Shown piece by piece: positions 35,899 through 48,863 of a DNA stretch of 64,000 nt. The stretch comes from Argopecten irradians (Eukaryota > Mollusca > Bivalvia > Pectinida > Pectinidae), in contig NC_091143.1 of the NCBI RefSeq assembly GCF_041381155.1, positions 39,261,996 to 39,325,995 on the forward strand, in the 5' to 3' direction. The stretch's first letter is position 1; each line of letters starts with the position of its first letter. The notes beneath the pieces were generated by a model. It was not told the origin of the DNA and made no database searches. It worked only from the letters and a program-made list of their open reading frames with translations. The position numbers and the translations under genes were made by a program.

Positions 35899-35994
35899 AT
35901 ATATGTTACGTAACTGGGCGAAAATTTTGACATGTTATGTTTTCTTCTGTAATCTATTAAAAGAAATGACTTAGGTTTAATTAATAAAGCTGTG

Positions 35995-36285
35995 AAATCA
36001 TTCAAATGGACATAAACGCCTACACGATGCCTTATAAACGTTATTTAGAACACAGACTTTATCCACTGTAAAAAATCTTGCTTTTATGCCTAATGCATGT
36101 TTAGATGGAAACATACCTGCAGAAATCACTTTAAGATTACTAAGAATAGTGTAAAAATGGTCGAACTGTATGTACACAGTTCTACCAAAATCATTTTCAG
36201 CTCTTATTTGTACATGTAAAATCAAAATTTATGCATTGAATGTATTGTAAATCTCAAAATGTTTGTAATGTTGGCGGTGAATAAC
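35995..36285 (-). repeat. Interspersed repeat family R3, minus-strand copy
   Basis: The minus strand carries TACAAATAAGAGCTGAAAAT followed by a GATTTTGGTAGAACTG segment, matching the core of copies at 3235, 38240 and 39640. Confidence 0.5.
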
Positions 36286-38239
36286 ACATTAATAGCTCTT
36301 CTTTAATCGTGAGCATGAAAAATAGAAAGATGAAAAGGAATATTTTATCCTAATCTTCCATCATAGAGGAAGAAGAAGATTAGCCGAAATATTTTGTCCT
36401 AATTCTCAGATTATTATGTGAAGCACTGGGAGTGAATGCATCCATACAACTACTAGCTAGTTATGTAACAAGTAGGCAGTCATGCAGAGCAAAGCTATGG
36501 ATGCTAAATCACATCACCTATGTCACATTAGAGGCGTACATATACATTTAAACATATCTATCGAAATACGGTACAGGTGTAGAAAAAAATCGGCGCTGTT
36601 GACGTAAATAATGTCGTCAATGGAATGTTTTATTTATTTCAAGGACGTATCTTTTTAAGGTAAAGAGTAACTCAGTGCAACAAGAGTTCTAATTTACTCG
36701 CAGTTACTTTTAATGTTTAGAGTGAACTCCCTTCTTGCTGAACACGTTCGATTTTAATTGCGAGCGTATTCTCGAACTATCGTTTTCATTGTCGGGTGTG
36801 AAGTCTGTGTACATCCGCTATGCGCAGAGTCCAACTGCGCACGTAATAACGGAAGTTACTGTCTCACAATGTACCCAGAAAGGCATTCAAGTGACACAGG
36901 TAAGTCGCTGTAGCGGACGACTATTTTGAAGAGCGAAAAAAGATAAACAGACTTCTATGTATCAAGGAACATAATTAAGAAAGTTCAATTATTTTCACAT
37001 TTAAAGTTCTGATGAAGTAAAGGAAAGTATTTTTACAATATATCAAGTAAGTAAACCATCTTTATGCAATGTTTCCAAGGGTGTTGAGCGATAGTGTTAT
37101 ATACATGTGGGTTATTTAGTAATTATTGTGTTACATTTTTGTGCGTGCAAAATGCATCAGAGCAGGGGTCTTGTAGATGTATATTGGAAATTAAGGTTTC
37201 AGGAGTTGTTAGAGAGCACTTAATGTCTAAAAGATATATTTCTAGTTGTTGTTGTATTTTGTATTATCCAATAAACATTTGAGTTATCCCCCTTTTTTGC
37301 TTTGAAATTTTTAGGCAAAATGGTTGTTATTTGCACAAAACTGTTTGTTAATACATTGTGAAATGCTCTTTCGACAGCAATTATCATTTACTTGCATAGA
37401 TATTTCGAAAATCCTACCATTTTTTCACAGATTTTGTTTTTTCAAATTAAAGTTTTCCGATTTACAAAAAAAAAATCATAAGTTTGAAAATACCATGGTG
37501 AGGTATGATTTTTATTGCTTGTACGTTCAGATGGTACCCTTAGGCAAACATTTATACCAATTATTTTTTTAAACATTTTTCCTGGTAGTACCTTTTACCT
37601 TAAAGGAAGTAAAAAATTTTTAGAAGTAATAACAGATACCAAAATTTAGTGTCAAAAATACATGTAATTTACAACACCAGAATGTCATTTTCCATCTTAC
37701 ATGTAATTAACAACACTGCAATGACAAATGTGTATATCAATATGCAAGTTTTTTTTTATGTCTCATTTCATCATTTTTTTAATGTTTTTATAAGTTTTTG
37801 CTTCATGAATATCAAGAATGGAAACATTGGAAGAAGTTGTATTGTGTATACTATATTGAACGTAAGAGGCAATTGCATTTGAAACATTATCTTCGTGAGA
37901 GCAGCTTCACAGGTCTGTGAACTATCTTATGGGTTTACTCTTGTCGCTCAGTTGTGTTCGCACTTCTGTCCTCTGTGGAAATTGATAAATAATTCACATA
38001 TTTTAGCACTTCTGAAGTGGGCCCGTGTCAATATAATTAGGTGCACTGTAAACTAGTATGATTTTCATGTCACCACGAGAGGATACTCGCATAACACACA
38101 GAAACCCATCTACACCTAAAAACACCCAAGTACTCTATCTTTCTCCATACGCATGCACTTTGTACATATACATGTAGACAGTTGGTGTGTCCTCAAATGA
38201 CCTTCGAATAATTGAATCAACCAATTTGATATGTCTCTT
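36286..38239. other. Intergenic, nothing recognised
   Basis: AT-rich. A short direct repeat (ACATGTAATTTACAACAC-like) occurs near 37662 and 37698. No gene. Confidence 0.45.
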
Positions 38240-38575
38240 TAAGTTATACATGCCGTAATTTTCATACTCACACATCAAGACGAGCTTTTAATATTCACCA
38301 CCAAAAATTACCAACACTTTGAAAGTTCCAATACATACAATGCATAGCCTTAAATTTTGCAAGTACAAATAAAAGCTGAAAATATTTTTGGCAGTACTCT
38401 AGGTATGTTTCCATTTAAACATATATATGGCATAAAAAAGAATTGTACAGTTCATAAATGATGCCTTGTAATTAATGTTTAAAAGGCATCATAAATGTTT
38501 TCTGCCAATTTAAATGTTTATTCACAGCTTTATTCGCCAGATCTTATGGTTTTCAATAGATAACTGAAGAAAAAA
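38240..38575 (+). repeat. Interspersed repeat family R3, copy
   Basis: Starts GTTATACATGCCGTAATTTT and carries CAAGTACAAATAAAAGCTGA. Homologous to 3235-3690 and 39640-40050. It ends next to the hairpin-ended element at 38631. Confidence 0.5.
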
Positions 38576-38630
38576 TAACACGTAAAAATTAATGCCCGAC
38601 ATTTTCATATCGTGAGACTCGTAGCTTTTT

Positions 38631-39210
38631 AGGTCATCTGACCCGAAGGGTCAGGAGGATGACCTATAGTCATCATATTTCGTCCGTCGCCGTCCGCCGT
38701 GCGCCGTGCGCCGTGCGCCGTGCGTTAACTTTTCACATTTTAAACTTCTTCTCAAGTTCTACCTGTGCGATTTGGCTGGAACTTGCATGAAATGATCCTG
38801 AACATGGTCCCGACAAAGTGCTGTTATTTTTCAGGTCGATCCGAAATCCAAGATGGCTGCCACAGCCGCCATCTTGAAAACACATTTTGAACTTCTTCTC
38901 AAGTTCTACCGTTGCGATTGTGCTGAAACTTGCATGAAATGTACCTGACATGAACCAAACAAAGTATTGTTATTTTTCGGGTCGATCTGAAATCAAAGAT
39001 AGCCGCCACAGCCGCCATCTTGATAACACATTTTGAACTTCTTCTCAAGTTCTACTTGAAATGATCCTGACATGGTCCCGATAAAGTGTTGTTACATCTC
39101 TGGTTAATCCTACTCGAAGATGGCTATCATGACACTATATCTAACTAATTTCCTATGTGATCATTGCCAAGGTAGTCAGATGACCGTTAAGGCCCTTGGG
39201 CCTCTTGTTT
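38631..39210 (-). mobile_element. Hairpin-ended element, short copy (about 2.5 repeats)
   Basis: Reverse-complement relative of 4449-6207. It begins on plus with AGGTCATCTGACCCGAAGGG and the GC-rich GCCGTGCGCCGTGCG run, then two to three diverged 146-bp units with the GCCGCCATCTTG core, and ends AAGGCCCTTGGGCCTCTTGT. It shows that the internal repeat number varies between copies. Confidence 0.85.
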
Positions 39211-39301
39211 ATTTACGTTATATAATAGACTGTAACATAAGTATTATATATCAACATTTTGTGACGTATTCTCTTTTTGTCGCCTTTATAGTGGATTATA
39301 T

Positions 39302-39480
39302 AATCATAAAGCCTCGATTTAACTTCAGATAATATCACTTCCTAATTTAAGTTTAAAAAAACAATCATAAAGCCTCGATTTAACTTCAGATAATATCACT
39401 TCCTAATTTAAGTTTAAAAAACCAATCATAAAGCCTCGATTTAACTTCAGATAATATCACTACCTAATTTAAGTTTAAAA
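39302..39480 (+). repeat. 61-bp x3 tandem repeat
   Basis: Three nearly identical units starting AATCATAAAGCCTCGATTTA at 39302, 39363 and 39424. Confidence 0.9.
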
Positions 39481-39639
39481 GCGTTATGAACAACTGGGTC
39501 TAGACATATATGACGTCTAATCAAGCTAGAGTTACCCAGAATAGTAATTTGATTTGCATGTGCAAAAGGGATTAAAATCCGTAGCCACAAGTTAGGTTGT
39601 AAACTTATGTAATACGGCTGTAGATGATGCATATTAAAG

Positions 39640-40050
39640 TTATATGTGCCTTAATTTTCGTACACGTGGATAAAAAAAAAACTTTTAATATAGTATTCAC
39701 CACCAAAAGTATTCACCATTTTGAGAATTGCAATTGCATGCATAGGTTTTGATTTTTCAAGTATTAATATGAGCTGAAAATTATATTTGCCAGGACTGGC
39801 AAAAATCAAGTGTATTTACATCCGTTCAGACCGTGAAGTCAAAGTGTGGTCTAAAACTTCATTAAAAATTTTACGGTGTTATCTTTAATTTTAAAGTGAT
39901 TTCTGTAGGTATTTTTTCATCTTAACATAAATACGGCATAAACAACAAAGGATTTTATAGTGCAGACAGTTGGTCTGTCCATTTGAATGATTTTCACAGT
40001 TTAATTCATCAAAACTGATGGTTTTTGATAGATTACGGAAGAAAAACTAA
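39640..40050 (+). repeat. Interspersed repeat family R3, long copy
   Basis: The longest member after 3235-3690. It includes GCCAGGACTGGCAAAAATCA, GTTCAGACCGTGAAGTCAAA and GTGGTCTAAAACTTCATT, which match the first copy. No TIR or coding frame was seen. Confidence 0.5.
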
Positions 40051-42449
40051 AATTTCAAAAGCACCCAGTTACAGCACATATTATAACTTCAATGTAGTTA
40101 CCATACCCATACTTCTACGAGAGTCATACAAGGAGACACGAGGTAACATTAACAGATTCGTTAAATCGATAACAAAAGATACTGGATCGCCGAAGGTTTA
40201 AACGTGTTATTACGAAATTCTGTTTCCATGAACAATTGCCATACAGCCTATTGATAGTCACCTACCATACTATGTGTGTTAATTACATAAAAGAATGGCG
40301 GAGAAAAGCAACGTCAAAGATCAAAATAAAGCTATTTGAAAGTAGAACATCGACTTAAAGTATGGCATCTCTGATGTATGTAGTTTGTGTGAACTCGGCA
40401 GGCAGCCATATGAAGACCAACCTGTTAACCATATATCACATGTTGTCATAGGAAAACGAAAAAAGAATTTAAAAAAAAATTATATAGTTATCGCTCAAAC
40501 CCGACCTCGCCCGAAGTTTCCGAATGTTCTAGTAGTACTTAATAACCAGTTAGAGTTCCTAATACAAATCTTTATAAAAAATCTCGGCTTTGTTTAGAGA
40601 CCTAGGTCATCATTGAATTTAAATAAAATATGCTTACTCAAATGTCTTTAAATGATAAGACGGATCTAGAAAGTTTTTTTTTCACTTTTACTTCGAGATA
40701 ACAATAAGTGACTGAGAGTGTTTTAAAAATAAAGTAAAATTTACTCACCCGAAGAGTCCATATCTAGACCTCAGAGAAAGTTGATGACTGAGGCTGGTGG
40801 GGGAGTGAAGTGAAACTTCAGTACAGCTGGAACGACGTCGCTACTCTACGCTACACAGTATGGAGACATCGCTGCGTCATACCATCAATCACCAACCGAG
40901 CACCACATACTCAGTGCGTTTCTCTCATCGAATCTTTGATTAGTTATGCACATGGCAGGTTACCATGCAAAACTAAGATGGGTATTTCGTGCATTTAGCG
41001 AATATCTCGTCCATAAATCTATTTGTATCTTAAGCAAATAAAACTCACCTATGTGTGTATTTTTCATGATGGGACATATTTTCAAAGTGTTTGAAAACAC
41101 ATCAAAGGCCCCGTCTGTGGATCGCGAGGTCTAATCATACGTAGTATCCATGCATTGACTGTTGGACGGTAGTTGTTTGCCTATTACTCCGACTTTCCTC
41201 CACCATTGTGTCACAATACGCAAAAACCAACTTTTGACTTTTATCGGGATAACAAACAAAACATTAAATAATTATTCTTTTAATAACTGTTTTACATCAA
41301 TCATTTATTGAGTTCATGACCAACGACTGTATATGTATAATAGAGCCATTTTTTTCTCAGCATTCCTTGCTGCCATACTATTTCTAAATGTCCACAATGT
41401 TCTCATAAACTTTAGTGAAATTAGAAACGGGGTTAAAAGGTCATGCTCCTACCTACAAGTTTTGAAGAGAAAAAAATAAATCCTACAAGTGAGTATATAC
41501 ACAGAAATCGTGTAACTCATGTTACGTCGTAAACACTCCCGCGTATGGTAGTGTTATCAGCTGTGGTGCAAGTACTGCTAATGTATATCAGGTTTTTCAC
41601 GCCTATACCAACATATGTGTTAAATGTGTGGGTGTGAAAATAGGAGTTTATTTATGTTTAATATTCAAAAATAGTGTTTATGGTGAAATAAATTTGCACA
41701 GCAGAACCCGAGTTCACGTGGACAAAATCACGGCTCAAACCTGTTTAAAATATTAATGTTTTAGTGATATTTAGAGAAATTATTACAAAACCTTCTGTTC
41801 TATATTTAAAAATGGAATAAGAATTATTATAAAGAAAACAGCATTGGCTAAGATGACGCTGTATCGCCTATCCACAATTGCTGGTGTGTCAGGAGACGGT
41901 GTCTATATGTTCTTGTTTGTCTCTCGCTGCTTGATGGACCTAAACATTCATTAAAAACGAAGTGACAAAGTGCTGGAGGATACCTAGACTGGCCACCAGA
42001 CCCTAAGTTGCTGATAAGACTTTTTCAGCAGAGTTCTTTACTAGATTATCTCCCCCTAGTTTAAAACTTAGAATCAGGCATGTAGTAGAGACAAAAATAA
42101 TCAAGCCAATTTTTAGTGATTTGTTTAATATTCTAGAGACTGGTAGCCAGTCTAGAGGATACCTAGAGGCAAGAAATATGAAAGCAGGCCTACATGAAAG
42201 ACATTTCAATCAACGTTCAAAGTTCAAAGTTCAGCCCTTGTTCTAATAATAATAATAAAGCTACTACAGTGCAAGACAATATGAATTGCAATTGTGTATA
42301 TGGGACGAGTCTGGCGCGCTTATGATACTTTTATATTTGTGGTGAGGTTATATGTAGTGGGTAAGATGGTCAGAACCATTATGTAGTCAGACATCAACAT
42401 AAAAATAACAATGGTAGAACAAGGTGAAAACGGCAATGGTATACGTCGT
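40051..42449. other. Intergenic, nothing recognised except a SINE relic
   Basis: No gene is recognised. A diverged SINE relic lies at 41100-41225 (GGATCGCGAGGTCTAATC, ACTCCGACTTTCCTCCACCA). Confidence 0.45.
41100..41225 (+). mobile_element. SINE relic (copy 3)
   Basis: Keeps the B-box region in altered form and the CCGACTTTCCTCCACCATTG segment of copies 1 and 2. The head and tail are lost. Confidence 0.45.
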
Positions 42450-42966
42450 CAAGACAAGAATACCAATAACGCGAAGATAAGAATACCAATAATGAGAAGA
42501 TAAGAATACCAATAATGAGAAGAATAGAATACCAATAACAAGAAGACCAGAAAACCAATAATGTGAAGACAAGAATACCAAAAATTAGAAGACAAGAACA
42601 CCAATAACTAGAAGATCAGAATATCAATAACAAGAAGATCAGAATACCAATAATGAGAAGAACAGGATACCAATAATGAACAGGCGTTAGTACCAATAAC
42701 GCGAAGGCAAGGCATGGATATCGATATCACGAAGACAAGAATACCAACAATAAGAAGACAAGTATACCAATAATAGGAAGACAATAATACCAATTATAGG
42801 AAGACAAGAATACCAATAATGACCAGGCGTTAGTACCATTAACGCGAAGGCAAGGCACGGATAACAATATCACGAAGACAAGAATACCAATAATAACCAG
42901 GCGTTAGTACCATTAACGCGAAGGCAAGGCACGGATACCAATATCACGAAGACAAGAATACCAATA
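42450..42966 (+). repeat. ~23-bp array with nested larger unit
   Basis: Short units of the form GAAGACAAGAATACCAATAA(T). Nested within are about three copies of a longer block (CAGGCGTTAGTACCATTAAC, then GCGAAGGCAAGGCACGGATA) near 42680, 42830 and 42898. Confidence 0.8.
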
Positions 42967-43139
42967 GCACGATGATTGAAATACCGTAGACAATATCAAA
43001 TTGGGAAACTGAACGAAAACCAAAAATTCAGCGGATAGAACATCTCCATCTTATGTAATCAATAACATATCGAAAAGCAGCAATAAAATAATTGAACACC
43101 GTATGCACAATAGAGAAAACTCGAAAAGAATAACAAGAA

Positions 43140-44258
43140 GTTGATCAGAGAGATAATAGTTTCAGAACAAGTTAATCAGCGTGATAATAGTTTCAGAACA
43201 AGTTAATCAGTGTGATAATAGTTTCAGAACAAGTTAATCAGTGTGATAATAGTTTCAGAACAAGTTAATCAGTGTGATAATAGTTTCAGAACAAGTTAGT
43301 CAGTGTGATAATAGTTTCAGAACAAGTTAATCAGTGTGATAATAGTTTCAGAACAAGTTAATCAGTGTGATAATAGTTTCAGAACAAGTTAATCAGCGTG
43401 ATAATAGTTTCAGAACAAGTTAATCAGTGTGATAATAGTTTCAGAACAAGTTAGTCAGTGTGATAATAGTTTCAGAACAAGTTAGTCAGTGTGATAATAG
43501 TTTCAGAACAAGTTAATCAGCGTGATAATAGTTTCAGAACAAGTTAATCAGTGTGATAATAGTTTCAGAACAAGTTTAATCAGTGTGATAATAGTTTCAG
43601 AACAAGTTAGTCAGTGTGATAATAGTTTCAGAACAAGTTAGTCAGTGTGATAATAGTTTCAGAACAAGTTAATCAGCGTGATAATAGTTTCAGAACAAGT
43701 TAGTCAGTGTGATAATAGTTTCAGAACAAGTTAGTCAGTGTGATAATAGTTTCAGAACAAGTTAATCAGCGTGATAATAGTTTCAGAACAAGTTAGTCAG
43801 TGTGATAATAGTTTCAGAACAAGTTAGTCAGCGTGATAATAGTTTCAGAACAAGTTAGTCAGTGTGATAATAGTTTCAGAACAAGTTAATCAGTGTGATA
43901 ATAGTTTCAGAACAAGTTAGTCAGTGTGATAATAGTTTCAGAACAAGTTAGTCAGTGTGATAATAGTTTCAGAACAAGTTAGTCAGTGTGATAATAGTTT
44001 CAGAACAAGTAAATCAGCGTGATAATAGTTTCAGAACAAGTTAATCAGCGTGATAATAGTTTCAGAACAAGTTAATCAGCGTGATAATAGTTTCAGAACA
44101 AGTTAATCAGTGTGATAATAGTTTCAGAACAAGTTAGTCAGTGTGATAATAGTTTCAGAACAAGTTAGTCAGTGTGATAATAGTTTCAGAACAAGTTAAT
44201 CAGCGTGATAATAGTTTCAGAACAAGTTAGTCAGTGTGATAATAGTTTCAGAACAAGT
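43140..44258 (+). repeat. 31-bp tandem array, about 36 copies
   Basis: Unit GTTAATCAGTGTGATAATAG followed by TTTCAGAACAA, highly homogeneous. Two sites vary between units (TTAATCAG/TTAGTCAG and GTGTGAT/GCGTGAT), and one unit has an extra T near 43575. No frame stays open. Confidence 0.95.
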
Positions 44259-44825
44259 AGAGAGATATAAGCATGGACATACTATTTTTGTCCGAAATCG
44301 GTTTCCATAGATATTCAGTTACAAAAAGTAGTTTTCATCACCATAGAATTTCACTTGATGGCTGGGATTGCTCGGAAAGAAGGATTAATCTCTTTGTGGG
44401 AGAACTAGTTTATGTCGTCCTAAAGGTTAGCTGTGGCCGTGCGAAACGACATCCGGCCTACATCATTGTCTGGTACGCTCGTAAATAGACCCATTTACAT
44501 AATGTGCTCGTATTTCACCAACGAACTTTTTATCACTTTAATATATCAATTTAAGTAACGTTATTTTTTCCACAAATCATTTTTTAATAACATGGTCTTT
44601 ATAACATAAAGGCATACTACAACACTTTCCTTTTACAGTCGTCATTTTTTGAAGAGTTTACAGACTTTTTTGCATATCGTACAATTATTGACTCGCTAGC
44701 AGGGTATTGTGGTGTTTTATTTACCTATATTGTTTAGCGTACCGAACAATAGGGAAAATGATGATACTGTAAACCAACTTGATTTCACGTTGGAAAAAAA
44801 TCCGTGTAATTATCTAGGCAATTGT
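44259..44825. other. Intergenic, nothing recognised
   Basis: A 71-codon frame at 44273-44488 has no recognised domain. Confidence 0.4.
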
Positions 44826-45107
44826 CCTCGATGCTTACGGTTATTACATCAACCCCTTGACTAACTCATTGTAATAATGAAGGCAGTTCAGAAGAAAATA
44901 TCTGACCAATCACGGGCCTGTAAAGACTTCTTTTGAAGACTACAGAGAGAGAGAGAGAGAGAGCGACGGCCGAATTCAAAGCCACAAAGTCAACCACAGT
45001 GTATCGTTATACGATTCGTTTGATGCACATTAAAGGACTCACTTACCTATTTTGTTCTGTTTTACAATGAGATAGTTCAGTGATAGTAACCCAGGGAGTA
45101 TCGAGGA
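44826..45107. mobile_element. CCTCGAT TIR element, second copy
   Basis: Ends CCTCGATGCTTACGGTTATT and AGTGATAGTAACCCAGGGAG-TATCGAGGA. The interior (TGACCAATCACGG, then TTCAAAGCCA and GTGTATCGTTATACGATTC) aligns with 27090-27415. It contains a GA microsatellite at 44945-44963. Confidence 0.75.
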
Positions 45108-45371
45108 TGCCATGCAATACGTGATCGCGAAATGAAATCGCCGCGAAAATAGGTAAATCATATTCATAAAAGAGAAGTGGCTAAATTAGGTCGCCGCCAA
45201 AGTGAGTTTGATTACAGTTGTAAAATATAGTGCAGATATATGTATGTAAATGGAGCCGAGAAAGAACTCTCCTGACATGATATCATACAATAATACTCGT
45301 TTATGAATGACTCCAATACATGGGATCTTAAAATTTAATTCGATATACAAAAAGTTAGTTGTATAGATATA

Positions 45372-45596
45372 ATGATTTGGAAAATTGTCTTAATATCGTT
45401 AATTTATTTCCAAACAATGGCTCTTGCAGAAATTGAAAGACAAAGAACCGAATATAAATTTTCAACAGTTCTAGCAAAAATGGATTATTCTACAGTATTA
45501 TCTTGCTATTTTCTTTTTTCCAGCTACTATAAAAGGTGTCTGTATGTGTTCCAGTACGTCTGCGAGCTCAAAGGGAAGAAACTCCGAGTAAATTAG
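45372..45596 (+). CDS. Possible small secreted peptide (74 codons), low confidence
   Basis: ATG opens MIWKIVLISLIYFQTMALA, a good signal-peptide pattern with a likely cut after ALA. The rest is EIERQRTEYKFSTVLAKMD... and ends SYYKRCLYVFQYVC then ELKGKKLRVN and a stop. A splice-acceptor-like tract (CTTTTTTCCAG) lies inside at about 45523, so the true structure may be two exons. The end loosely resembles the second half of a Kazal domain (Y-x3-C, then C, then a KKLRV strand), but it has seven and not six residues between cysteines and stops before the last Cys. Could be a pseudogene piece or chance. Confidence 0.22.
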   Translation: MIWKIVLISLIYFQTMALAEIERQRTEYKFSTVLAKMDYSTVLSCYFLFSSYYKRCLYVFQYVCELKGKKLRVN

Positions 45597-46877
45597 AAGC
45601 ATAACGACTGACACAGGTAAAATATTTGATCCATGAAGTTGCGATACAGTCACACCTCGTCCACTTTAAATTGACGACGCTATGGTTAAGTGTAAAGTCA
45701 GCCTAGCATTGGAGTTTGGTTTATAATATTTTGAAAAACAAATATATTTTTACATGGTGTTCAATGTGATTAAGTGTGAGTGACTACTAACTGTAAATCG
45801 TAACAGCATGGAAACAAACATCTCCCGAAGTTTATTTCGCGTTTTGAAATAATGGAGTGCGAGGATATTTGACGGATTTTCCATTTTACTCTTATTTGTA
45901 CAATTTACCAAGATATTAGAAATAAATTGATAAAAAGATATTATAATAAAAAACAGTATAAAATCAGTATTTAAGTTAATAAAATATGTGAGTACTGCAG
46001 ATGTAAAGGAACTAAATATGTACATCATGGAACTACTTTGAGAAAAGTATTAATGTAATTACGTTGTCCACCCACCATTGCTTAAGTGCAGTGTCCTGTA
46101 GGTATGTCAATTATATTTGAATAATACTCTTATATTTGTGCAAACTGTTTGAAAAAAAAATGCATAAAAAAAAAGACTAAAAAAAAAGACTAAAATGATT
46201 TTAACTGTAGTGTATCTCTACATATAAGATTTAAAAAAAATATAACAGAGAAAATTTCAAGAACGACATAAATATAATGTAGTCGTTATTGCAAACATTG
46301 TTGTGATAACGACGTCGCATCATGGACCTTGTTGTTTAGAAAGCGGTTAACTTCATCACCTGGGCCCAGTTGTTCAAAAAGTGATTACGCTAATCACAGT
46401 TAAACGGCAATTTTCAAATTAAGATAAATTAATCTCTGGTGATACAGTTTTTACAAAATTTTATTCGAATCTTAAGAACTCCATTCTTTACTTACTTGCT
46501 GAGTTTGGTGAATATATGATAACAAATGTTGCAGTAAATAAATGAGAAATAACTTATGTGATTTAGCTAACCATACTTTGAACAATAGGGTCCTGATTAG
46601 TGCAATTTCCATTTCTTATATGCTGCCAAACCCGTGAATATATAATCTAATAAATCAGTAAGCAGTGAACGAGTGGGGCCTTATGAATCTTGTAAAAGTT
46701 TGTAAAGTTCTTATTAGAAGAAATACTTTTATCCTGATTTCAAGATTATAGTTAAAACTGCCTTATCACCATTTGGGAAACTTGGTCCTGGTCAATATTG
46801 CCCATGTGACGTCATGGTGAAGTCACAGCGTTCGTAATAATTCATTACGAAACATAACTTATCTTTTGTTTTTAAAA
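45597..46877. other. Intergenic, nothing recognised
   Basis: Several A-rich runs near 46150-46260. No gene. Confidence 0.45.
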
Positions 46878-47202
46878 TATCATATCTTATTGAAACCAAA
46901 GACCTTTATTTCGGTCAATATCATATCTTATTTAAATTAAATACCTTTCTTTCGGTCAATATCGTATCATATTGACATCAAAGATCTTTCATTCGGTCAA
47001 TACATATCGTATTGACATCAAAGACCTTTATTTCGGTCAATATCATATCTTATTTAAATTAAATACCTTTCTTTCGGTCAATATCGTATCATATTGACAT
47101 CAAAGATCTTTCATTCGGTCAATACATATCGTATTGACATCAAAGACCTTTCTTTCGGTCAATGTCATATCACATTGACATATAAGACCTTTCATTCGGT
47201 CC
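46878..47202 (+). repeat. ~40-bp tandem repeat with a higher-order unit
   Basis: About eight units of CATATCTTATTGACATCAAA followed by GACCTTT(A/C)TTTCGGTCAAT. A block of three variants repeats almost exactly (46911-47031 and 47034-47152), giving a ~122-bp higher-order period. Confidence 0.85.
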
Positions 47203-48863
47203 GTATGGTGTTATAATGATAATAATATATCAATTTAATTTCATCAAGTCGACTGAACACCATATTTACCTCAATAAAGGTATATACTTGTTATATACAG
47301 GTATCTGTACATATATAAGCTGTTGTCGGATATTAAATCCTGTCATCAAATGTTATACCAAAAACAAACTCACGTCGAAAGATTTATATTTTATTTCCAA
47401 ATAAATATCGCCAAAACAAATCTTGAGTATTTATGGGTAGAAGTCTACCCTGTCGGCAATCATAAATAAGAATAGGTCCTGCTCTGATGAGCATTCCGTC
47501 AACATGCATGTCATAAAAAGTTATAAATACGTGTGCGAAACTCTTAACAAATATACAGACTAGTGTGCCTGTGATATTATTGAGGTAGGCCTATATACTA
47601 TCTGTATAGTGTATTTCTTTAAAATGATGAATGGCAAATAAACAATATAAATAAGCATAACGAAATAAGTTTACAATATGGACTGCTGCCGTTGTAAAAA
47701 ATGAATGTGTCTTCGTTCCCCCACACATTACTATATTCATAACAGGAATGTGTGCATAGAAACGAATACATTTATTATATACATTTAATTAAGCACGATG
47801 TAAAAAATAAAGTTTTCAGTGATCAATGAACAAATATTTATGTTCCAAACATCATCTTCAATTCTAGTCTATATTTTAAATATATATAAAATCTTAAATG
47901 AGTGTTCATTTCATATGAGATTTTATGATACTTTTCTCAAGTTATTAATTTTGCTCGTCTCGAAGTTTTTATTTTTGCTCGCCAAGCTTCACAATAATAA
48001 AACCTTTTTAAGTCGTTTTATAAAACTTAATATAAAATGAACACAATTTAGGAACCTTTGTCACATAACAACAATAACCTTTATTGCGAAGAATTTCAAC
48101 ACTAAAATGTGTTGCAAACATCGTTTTGTCACAATGTCTTCGAATTATGACAAGTCATTGTTTATTGACGTAAAGCCATGACGTCACAATAAATTTCCAG
48201 CCAATGAAAATCGTTTTAAGTTATATTGCAGTAGTAACATATGGAACAATATTACACGGGCGAAGTTACTAGATATCAGGGGATTATATGCCAAGTGCAA
48301 ATCTACAACATCATAAGGATAAGAACCAAACATAACATCTATAGACGTTTTACCGATAGCAACTTATCTTTGAAAATGGCACTAAGAAGTAACTACGACA
48401 GTTTATGATCCACGTGATTTGAAATTTATAAAGTTTGAGACAATATGCCTCATTCTCATGTCACAAGGATTTCACATTATTCAAAAACGATTCTCAGTAC
48501 ACAGGAAGAAACAGTACGAGACATGCAATTACAAACAGATTTAACGATTAGACATATTTTCAATGTTGACATTTAGTATAATGAAATAATGGTTCTTTTA
48601 CTTAAGGAAGTAAGTGTTTCTAGTACTAGTTCAATTAATGTAAGAGATGCCATAGACACACAAAATCACGTGATAGTATGATGTAAACATGTTGGGGTTT
48701 TTTATCGTGAAAATTTAATCGTAACACTAATATTGCTGTTCATAAAGAAAAAAGCTAGTCGTTTAAACCATAAATATATTTGGCTATTATTTGAACCATT
48801 AATAAATATTAAAAAATTAGTTCTATATTTCGTAAGAAAATAAACCAAAAAAAAAAAAATTAT
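47203..48863. other. Intergenic, nothing recognised
   Basis: AT-rich; no gene. A small GGGTAGA-AG-TCTACCC hairpin lies near 47433. Confidence 0.45.

Noticed and set aside
35695-35913. Frame with GSRVRIP peptide
   Set aside because: Translation of a SINE tRNA-like region, not a protein.
43140-44258. CRISPR array (31-bp units)
   Set aside because: Units are directly adjacent with no spacers.
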